Source: Geobacter sp.
Lineage (GTDB): Bacteria > Desulfobacterota > Desulfuromonadia > Geobacterales > Pseudopelobacteraceae
Assembly: GCA_009684515.1 (NCBI GenBank)
Contig: WKKS01000004.1
Coordinates: forward strand, 248,001 to 312,000
Direction: 5' to 3'
Length of the DNA: 64,000 nucleotides
The notes under the pieces are model-generated. The model was given only the letters and a program-made list of their open reading frames with translations, was not told the DNA's origin and did no database searches. Every line of letters begins with the position of its first letter. Position 1 is the stretch's first letter. Both the position numbers and the translations under genes were made by a program. Below are positions 58,533-64,000 of this stretch, piece by piece.

Positions 58533-60110
58533 ATGAACAACAACAAAGAAACCGAACGCGCGGAGCTGCACAAAACCATCTGGCGCATCGCCAACGATCT
58601 ACGCGGTAGTGTGGATGGCTGGGATTTCAAGACCTATGTGCTAGGCATGCTGTTCTACCGCTTCATTTCCGAGAACCTGACCAGCTACCTCAATGAACAG
58701 GAGCGCAAGGCAGGCAGTCCGGATTTCGACTATGTCACGCTGAGTGACGAAGATGCCGAATTTGGCCGCGAAGAAACAGTTAAGGAAAAGGGCTTCTACA
58801 TCCTGCCATCACACCTGTTTGCCAACGTGCGGTCGCGGGCGCGACTTGATGCCAACCTCAACGAAACGCTCTCCCGCATCTTTGCCGACATCGAAGGTTC
58901 CGCCACTGGCAGTGACAGCGAGCACGACATCAAGGGACTGTTCGACGACCTCGATGTCAACTCAAGTAAACTCGGCCCCACAGTGGCCAGGCGGAACGAA
59001 AAGCTGGTGAAGCTGCTCGACGCCATCGGCGATCTGCCTCTGAGCAATGGCGGTGGCTTCTCGCACAACACCATCGACCTGTTCGGCGACGCATATGAAT
59101 ACCTGATGCAGATGTATGCCTCCACCGCTGGCAAGTCCGGCGGCGAGTTCTACACCCCGCAGGAGGTCTCCGAACTGCTTGCCCGCATCACCGTAGTTGG
59201 CAAAAGCGAGGTCAACAAGGTCTACGACCCTGCCTGCGGTTCCGGCTCCCTATTGCTCAAGTTCGCCAAGGTTCTGGGCCACGATAAGGTGCGCCAGGGC
59301 TTTTTCGGCCAAGAGGTCAACCTGACCACCTACAACCTGTGCCGGATCAACATGTTCCTGCACGACGTCAATTTCGAGAAATTCGACATCGCCCACGGTG
59401 ATACGCTCACCGATCCGGCGCATTGGGATGATGAGCCTTTCGAAGCCATCGTCTCCAATCCGCCGTACTCGATCAAATGGGATGGTGACGCCAACCCCTT
59501 GTTGATCAACGACCCACGCTTTGCCCCCGCCGGGGTGTTAGCCCCCAAGAGCAAGGCTGACCTGGCCTTCACCCTGCACATCCTTTCCTGGCTGGCGGTC
59601 AACGGCACGGCGGCCATCGTAGAATTCCCCGGCGTGCTCTATCGCGGCGGCGCTGAGCAGAAGATCCGCCAGTACCTGATCGATAACAACTATGTCGATG
59701 CGGTGATTCAGCTACCGCCCGACCTGTTCTTTGGCACCACCATTGCCACCTGCATCATCGTGCTGAAGAAGTCCAAGTTTGATAACGCCACTCTGTTCAT
59801 CGACGCCGGCAGTGAATTCGTGCGCAGCGGCAACAAGAACAAGCTCACCGGTGCCCATCAGAAAAAAATCCTCGATGCCTTCGTTGCACGCAAAAACATT
59901 GACCACTTTGCACGCCTGATGAACAACGGCGACATTGCCGAAAACGGCTACAACATCGCCGTATCCTCCTATGTTGAGCAGCGTGATACCAGCGAAGCGG
60001 TGGACATCAAGGCGCTCAATATCGAGATTGCCCGCATCGTAGCACGGCAGGCGGAGTTGCGGACGCAGATCGACGCTATCGTGGCTGATCTGGAAGGAGC
60101 GCAGGCATGA
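58533..60110 (+). CDS. hsdM: Type I restriction-modification methyltransferase subunit HsdM
   Basis: A 525-residue N6-adenine methylase. The N-terminal HsdM_N domain (IWRIANDLRGSVDGWDFKTYVLGMLFYRFISENL) is followed by the SAM motif DPACGSGSLLLKF and the catalytic NPPYS motif near residue 309. QEVNLTTYNLCRINMFLHDV is typical of the EcoR124/Sty-type HsdM. It is the first gene of an operon with rhuM, hsdS and hsdR joined by ATGA overlaps. Two HsdM and one HsdS form the methylase; adding HsdR gives the nuclease. The 126-nt gap upstream shows no clear promoter. Confidence 0.96.
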   Translation: MNNNKETERAELHKTIWRIANDLRGSVDGWDFKTYVLGMLFYRFISENLTSYLNEQERKAGSPDFDYVTLSDEDAEFGREETVKEKGFYILPSHLFANVRSRARLDANLNETLSRIFADIEGSATGSDSEHDIKGLFDDLDVNSSKLGPTVARRNEKLVKLLDAIGDLPLSNGGGFSHNTIDLFGDAYEYLMQMYASTAGKSGGEFYTPQEVSELLARITVVGKSEVNKVYDPACGSGSLLLKFAKVLGHDKVRQGFFGQEVNLTTYNLCRINMFLHDVNFEKFDIAHGDTLTDPAHWDDEPFEAIVSNPPYSIKWDGDANPLLINDPRFAPAGVLAPKSKADLAFTLHILSWLAVNGTAAIVEFPGVLYRGGAEQKIRQYLIDNNYVDAVIQLPPDLFFGTTIATCIIVLKKSKFDNATLFIDAGSEFVRSGNKNKLTGAHQKKILDAFVARKNIDHFARLMNNGDIAENGYNIAVSSYVEQRDTSEAVDIKALNIEIARIVARQAELRTQIDAIVADLEGAQA

Positions 60111-61111
60111 GCGAAAAACCCTCTGGCGATATTATCCTATATCCGAGCGGCAACGGTGAGCCAACCATTGAGGTGCGCCTTGATGGTGACACAGTCTGGC
60201 TAAGCCAGGACCAGATGGCAGCCTTGTTTGGGAAAGCCAAATCGACCATTAACGAGCACATCAAAAATATTTTTGCTGAAGGTGAGCTGGTTGCGGAGCA
60301 GGTAGTGAGAAAATTCGGAATTTCCGAATTTTCTACCAAGCCAACCAATCTCTATAACCTGGATGTAATCATCTCAGTCGGTTACAGGGTGAAATCGCAG
60401 CAAGGCACCCAATTCCGGATTTGGGCCACCGAGCGCCTACGGGAATACCTCGTCAAGGGTTTCACCATGGATGACGAGCGCTTGAAAAACCTGGGCGGCG
60501 GCCGTTACTGGAAAGAGCTGCTTGAACGTATCCGCGACATCCGCTCCAGCGAAAAGGTGCTCTACCGGCAGGTGCTGGATCTCTACGCCACCAGCGTGGA
60601 CTACAACCCCAAGAGCGAAGAAGCTGCGCTGTTCTTCAAGACCGTGCAGAATAAACTGCACTACGCCGCCCACGGTCAGACCGCCGCAGAGGTGATTGCC
60701 AACCGCGCCGACGCTGGCAAGCCTTTCATGGGGCTGCTGTCGTTTAGCGGTAGCAAACCCACCAAGGCGGAGATTATCATTGCCAAGAACTACCTCGACG
60801 AAAAAGAGCTCAAGCGGCTGAACACGCTGGTATCGGCGTATTTCGACGCCGCCGAGTTTCGCGCCCTGAACCATGAGCCCACCTATATGAAAGACTGGCT
60901 GGCGCATCTGGACCGGCTGATCGTGGCCATGGAGGCCAAAACACTTGAAGGTTCAGGCAGCGTCAGCCATCCGCAGGCCATCAAGAAAGCTGAAGCCGAA
61001 TACACCAAATACCGCGCGCAGCTTACGGTCGAACCGTCCGAGGTGGAAAAGGCTTATTTGGAAAATGTGAAATCCGTGCAGCGCAAGATTGAAGGAAAGA
61101 AGAAATCATGA
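60107..61111 (+). CDS. RhuM-family protein embedded in the hsd operon
   Basis: A 334-residue protein. WLSQDQMAALFGKAKSTINEHIKNIFAEGEL, NLYNLDVIISVGYRVKSQQGTQFRIWATERLREYLVKGF and LLSFSGSKPTKAEIIIAKNYL identify the RhuM (virulence RhuM) family. The first segment resembles a helix-turn-helix DNA-binding domain. Such genes occur frequently inside type I restriction operons and pathogenicity islands; no biochemical role is established. It overlaps hsdM and hsdS by 4 nt each, so it is stoichiometrically tied to them. Confidence 0.88.
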   Translation: MSEKPSGDIILYPSGNGEPTIEVRLDGDTVWLSQDQMAALFGKAKSTINEHIKNIFAEGELVAEQVVRKFGISEFSTKPTNLYNLDVIISVGYRVKSQQGTQFRIWATERLREYLVKGFTMDDERLKNLGGGRYWKELLERIRDIRSSEKVLYRQVLDLYATSVDYNPKSEEAALFFKTVQNKLHYAAHGQTAAEVIANRADAGKPFMGLLSFSGSKPTKAEIIIAKNYLDEKELKRLNTLVSAYFDAAEFRALNHEPTYMKDWLAHLDRLIVAMEAKTLEGSGSVSHPQAIKKAEAEYTKYRAQLTVEPSEVEKAYLENVKSVQRKIEGKKKS

Positions 61112-62280
61112 GCCGGATTAATGAGTTGATTGCCGAGCTTTGCCCGGAGGGGGTGGAGTTCAAGGAGGTTGGCGAACTACTCGACTACGAACAGCCGGGC
61201 AAATATCTCGTGGAGTCGATTGCGTATGACAACAACCACGCGACGCCGGTACTCACAGCAGGTAAGACCTTCATCCTCGGTTACACAGACGAGACAGACG
61301 GGATCTATCCGGCGTCTACCAATGAGCCTGTCATTATCTTCGACGACTTCACCACAGCATTTAAGTGGGTGGATTTTCCATTCAAGGCCAAGTCTTCTGC
61401 TATGAAGATGCTCACACCAAAACCAGATGCTATCGAAAGTCTCAGGTACGCCTACTACGCGATGCAAACGATCACCTATGCACCTCAAGATCATGCTCGA
61501 CAGTGGATCGGAACGTACTCAAAATTTTGCATCCCCGTCCCGCCTCTCGAAGTGCAGCGCGAAATCGTGAAAGTGCTTGACACTTTCACTAAGTTGGAGG
61601 CGGAGCTGGAGGCGGAGCTGGAGGCGCGCCTGCGGCAGTACAAGTACTACCGCGACGCACTCCTCGCGTTCGAAGATCAGAATGTTCGCTGGGTCACGAT
61701 GTCCGAAGTCGGTAAGTTCTTTCGTGGGCGGCGCTTCACCAAGGACGATTATGTATCTGACGGAATCGAATGCATTCACTATGGCGACATTTACACTCAG
61801 TATGATACCGCCACCATGTCGACGGTTTCGCAGGTACGTTCGGACATGGCATCATCACTGCGCTTCGCCAAGCCGGGCGACCTTGTGATTGCCGGAGTCG
61901 GGGAGACGGTTGAAGATGTCGGCAAGGCTGTCGCATGGCTCGGCGATGGAAATGTGGCCATTCACGATGATTGTTTCGCATTCCGTCATTCGCTGAACCC
62001 GAAGTTCGTCTCCTATTATTTTCAGACTGCGGCCTTCCATGCGGAAAAAAACAAATTCGTGGCCCGAGCCAAGGTCAAGCGGCTTTCCGGCGATAGCATC
62101 GGCAAGCTCGCCATCCCCTTCCCGCCGCTCGATGAACAGGAGCGCATCGTCACTATCCTCGACAAGTTTGACGCACTGGTGAACGACATCTCCAACGGTC
62201 TGCCCGCCGAGATCAAGGCCCGCCGCCAGCAGTACGCGCACTACCGCGACCGTTTGCTCAGTTTCCGGGAGGCTGCATGA
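61108..62280 (+). CDS. hsdS: Type I restriction specificity subunit HsdS
   Basis: A 390-residue DNA-recognition subunit. Two target-recognition domains (about 1-150 and 195-340) are each followed by a conserved coiled-coil region: PPLEVQREIVKVLDTFTKLEAELEAELEARLRQYKYYRDALLAF and PPLDEQERIVTILDKFDALVNDISNGLPAEIKARRQQYAHYRDRLLSF. Each domain reads one half of a bipartite target; the coiled coils set the spacing. The central region contains a 12-bp tandem repeat (61597-61626) giving AELEAELEA, comparable with the TAEL repeats of EcoR124. The start overlaps rhuM by 4 nt. Confidence 0.94.
   Translation: MSRINELIAELCPEGVEFKEVGELLDYEQPGKYLVESIAYDNNHATPVLTAGKTFILGYTDETDGIYPASTNEPVIIFDDFTTAFKWVDFPFKAKSSAMKMLTPKPDAIESLRYAYYAMQTITYAPQDHARQWIGTYSKFCIPVPPLEVQREIVKVLDTFTKLEAELEAELEARLRQYKYYRDALLAFEDQNVRWVTMSEVGKFFRGRRFTKDDYVSDGIECIHYGDIYTQYDTATMSTVSQVRSDMASSLRFAKPGDLVIAGVGETVEDVGKAVAWLGDGNVAIHDDCFAFRHSLNPKFVSYYFQTAAFHAEKNKFVARAKVKRLSGDSIGKLAIPFPPLDEQERIVTILDKFDALVNDISNGLPAEIKARRQQYAHYRDRLLSFREAA
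61597..61626 (+). repeat. 12-bp tandem repeat in the central spacer of hsdS
   Basis: GAGGCGGAGCTG occurs at 61597-61608 and 61609-61620, followed by a half unit GAGGCG (61621-61626). It encodes repeated E-A-E-L tetrapeptides in the central coiled coil. Slippage by one unit would add or remove four residues without a frameshift. Confidence 0.85.
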
Positions 62281-62283
62281 ATT

Positions 62284-62805
62284 TCTCACACGAAGACACG
62301 AAGGCACGAAAAAACCAAGAGAAGCATTTTTTTGTATTGCCTATTTTTTGCTTTTCTTCGTGGCTTCGTGCCTTCGTGTGAAAAGAGAGAGGAAGACAAT
62401 GGACAAAGAAGAATTATCCCGGATTGTGGTTGATTGTGCATACCGGATGCATGTTGAGGTTGGGCCTGGGCTGCTCGAATCGGTGTATGAGGCTGTACTG
62501 GAAAAACTGCTTCGGGAAAAGGGGCTTAAGGTAACTCGGCAGCAGTCCATTCCGATTGAATTAATGGGATTACGCATCGACGAAGGATTCAGAGCCGATC
62601 TGATCGTGGAAGATCTTCTTCTTGTTGAACTGAAATCTGTTGAAAAACTGGCCCCTGTTCATTCCAAACAAGTTTTGACCTACCTTCGACTGCTGAATCT
62701 TCCGCTCGGGCTGCTGATTAATTTTGGTGCCGCCACCTTCAAAGAAGGCTGCCAGAGAATCGTCAATGGCAAACAGAACTTCGTGTCTTCGTGCCTTCGT
62801 GTGAA
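62284..62805 (+). mobile_element. Repeat-bounded GxxExxY cassette inserted between hsdS and hsdR
   Basis: Three copies of a roughly 27-bp sequence bound the GxxExxY gene. The second (62356-62383) and third (62779-62805) are direct repeats with core CTTCGTGCCTTCGTGTGA and one mismatch. The first (62284-62310) is the same sequence inverted (core CACACGAAGACACGAAGGCA), forming a hairpin with the second. The last copy is translated as the C-terminus of the gene. Similar short repeats accompany GxxExxY genes in many genomes (from memory). Mobility is inferred from the layout; no transposase is present. Confidence 0.5.
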
Positions 62806-62830
62806 CCAGAATCAAGAAGGTGTATTATGA
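62399..62830 (+). CDS. GxxExxY protein
   Basis: A 143-residue protein. The name motif GLLESVYEAVL (about residues 21-31), FRADLIVEDLLLVELKSVE (PD-(D/E)XK-like D...ELK arrangement) and QVLTYLRLLNLPLGLLINFG identify the GxxExxY family, a nuclease-like group of unknown role often found next to repeats. The ATG at 62399 has AGAGAGGA upstream; a TTG at 62348 lies within the bounding repeat and is unlikely. The last 18 residues (NFVSSCLRVNQNQEGVL) are encoded by the third repeat copy and beyond. The stop overlaps the hsdR start (ATGA). Confidence 0.88.
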   Translation: MDKEELSRIVVDCAYRMHVEVGPGLLESVYEAVLEKLLREKGLKVTRQQSIPIELMGLRIDEGFRADLIVEDLLLVELKSVEKLAPVHSKQVLTYLRLLNLPLGLLINFGAATFKEGCQRIVNGKQNFVSSCLRVNQNQEGVL

Positions 62831-64000
62831 GCGAAGACCTCACGCCGTACCGCATCGAACCAATTGCGCTTTCAAACGAAAGCACGGTCGTCGCCGAATT
62901 CCTCCCTGACAGGGTCCGGGAGACGGCCTACCAGTCCGAGGCCGAGCTGGAAAAAGCTTTCATCAAGCAATTGCAGCTGCAGGCCTATGAATACCTGCCG
63001 ATCACCTCGGAGGCCGATCTAACCACCAATCTGCGCCGTCTGCTGGAGCGGCTCAACAAGATCGCTTTTTCCGACGCCGAATGGGATCGTTTTTTCACCA
63101 CCTGCATTGCCGGCGCCAATGACGGCATTGTGGAAAAGACCACGCGCATCCAGGAAGATCATATTCAGGTGCTCAAGCGCGACGATGGCACTGTCAAGAA
63201 CATCTACCTGATCGACAAGCAGCATATCCACAACAACAGCCTGCAGGTCATCAACCAGTACGAGGTGGAGGGTGCTCGGGCCAACCGCTACGACGTGACG
63301 GTGCTGGTCAACGGCCTGCCGATGGTGCATGTGGAGTTGAAACGCCGGGGCGTGGACATTCGTGAGGCATTTAACCAGATCAACCGCTACCAGCGCGACA
63401 GTTTCTGGGCGGGCTCCGGTCTCTTCGAGTACGTGCAGCTGTTCGTGATCAGCAACGGCACGCTGACCAAGTACTACAGTAATACAGTGCGCGACGGCCA
63501 TCTGGCCGAACAGCGGAGCAAACGCTCGCGACAGAAGACCTCCAACAGCTTTTCCTTTACCAGTTGGTGGGCCGACGCAAAGAATCAGCCCATCACGGAG
63601 CTGACCGGCTTCGCCAAGACCTTTTTCGCCAAGCATACGCTGCTGAACATCCTGACCCGCTACTGCGTGTTCGACGTGGACCGCAAGCTTCTGGTGATGC
63701 GGCCCTATCAAATCGTGGCGGCTGAACAGATTCTGCAACGCATCGCGACCAGCACCAACCACCGGAAACTGGGCTCCACCGCTGCGGGCGGTTACATCTG
63801 GCACACCACTGGCTCGGGAAAAACGCTGACCAGTTTTAAGGCGGCGCAGCTGGCGAGGGGGCTGCCGGAGATCGACATGGTGCTGTTCGTGGTGGATCGT
63901 AAGGATCTGGACTACCAGACCATGAAGGAGTATGAGCGCTTTGAGAAAGGGGCGGCCAACTCCAATACCTCGACAGCGGTGCTGCAACGGCAGCTGGAAG
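62827..64000 (+). CDS. hsdR: Type I restriction endonuclease subunit HsdR (partial)
   Basis: The first 391 residues are present; the gene runs off the right edge (full length is usually 950-1100). The N-terminal nuclease domain has the PD-(D/E)XK pattern NRYDVTVLVNGLPMVHVELKRRGV, with Asp and Glu-x-Lys in place. The first motor motif is visible as the Walker A IWHTTGSGKTLTS, followed by VLFVVDRKDLDYQ. HsdR cuts DNA after ATP-driven translocation. The start at 62827 overlaps the GxxExxY stop; in the parental operon hsdR probably followed hsdS directly. Confidence 0.95.
   Translation, partial: MSEDLTPYRIEPIALSNESTVVAEFLPDRVRETAYQSEAELEKAFIKQLQLQAYEYLPITSEADLTTNLRRLLERLNKIAFSDAEWDRFFTTCIAGANDGIVEKTTRIQEDHIQVLKRDDGTVKNIYLIDKQHIHNNSLQVINQYEVEGARANRYDVTVLVNGLPMVHVELKRRGVDIREAFNQINRYQRDSFWAGSGLFEYVQLFVISNGTLTKYYSNTVRDGHLAEQRSKRSRQKTSNSFSFTSWWADAKNQPITELTGFAKTFFAKHTLLNILTRYCVFDVDRKLLVMRPYQIVAAEQILQRIATSTNHRKLGSTAAGGYIWHTTGSGKTLTSFKAAQLARGLPEIDMVLFVVDRKDLDYQTMKEYERFEKGAANSNTSTAVLQRQLE

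Noticed and set aside
63019..63987. 322-codon minus-strand frame
   Set aside because: Antisense to hsdR, whose nuclease and Walker motifs are clear.

Overview
The window looks like chromosome of a Geobacter-type bacterium (Desulfuromonadota, Geobacterales); the genus cannot be fixed from the sequence. The grounds are a giant OmpB/OmpC-like multicopper oxidase, a porin-plus-multiheme-cytochrome conduit (8 and 9 CXXCH motifs), a sigma-54-type promoter in front of a glnK-amtB block, and several small proteins that I recall from Geobacter genomes. Coding density is high, about 50 genes are called, and I saw no rRNA, tRNA or CRISPR array.

Layout. 1-4.5 kb (minus strand): FAD/CoA-disulfide reductase fragment, CDF metal exporter, RlpA lipoprotein, YaeQ, glycine-zipper lipoprotein, L,D-transpeptidase. 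4.7-9.1 kb (minus): small basic secreted protein and multicopper oxidase with three fibronectin-III domains. 9.5-12.3 kb (plus): PEP carboxylase. 12.4-16.6 kb (minus): lipoprotein cytochrome c, TPR membrane protein, zinc-ribbon protein, PBP1A. 16.7-23.7 kb (minus): tightly overlapping five-gene signalling operon (CheY-like receiver; membrane HAMP-PAS protein fused to a DnaQ-type exonuclease; tiny membrane protein; CbrA/CrbS-like transporter-histidine kinase; DUF294 nucleotidyltransferase-like protein). 24.0-26.5 kb (plus): one protein fusing a cNMP-binding domain, a degenerate AAA+ domain and a NapH-type membrane polyferredoxin. 26.5-30.3 kb (minus): a two-gene unit, a 940-residue protein with nineteen ~29-residue helical repeats and a C-terminal HELTH zincin domain, overlapped by a C25/caspase-like protease. 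It is preceded by a promoter, a long structured leader and an intrinsic terminator. This is the best candidate for an undescribed system here.

30.8-41.6 kb: MidA methyltransferase and HAD phosphatase, RluD, DegP/HtrA, XRE-cupin regulator, ferritin-like protein, then a pyruvate/acetoin dehydrogenase E1alpha-E1beta-E2 operon and a LuxR-type regulator. 41.8-44.2 kb: an 804-residue Cys/Trp-rich protein with an internal duplication, function unknown. 44.4-49.5 kb: NDUFA9-like SDR and RlpA-like protein, then on the minus strand outer-membrane protein, PII, AmtB and a histidine kinase, i.e. a nitrogen-responsive block. 49.8-52.2 kb: Rieske ferredoxin, cardiolipin synthase, 2-Cys peroxiredoxin. 52.7-56.2 kb: porin-cytochrome extracellular electron-transfer conduit. 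56.3-58.4 kb: GT51 glycosyltransferase and RlmN. 58.5 kb to the end: a type I restriction-modification operon (hsdM, rhuM, hsdS, hsdR partial) carrying a GxxExxY gene bounded by repeats, and a 12-bp tandem repeat in the central region of hsdS that may change specificity.

Function calls rest on motif reading and memory of families; no database search was possible.
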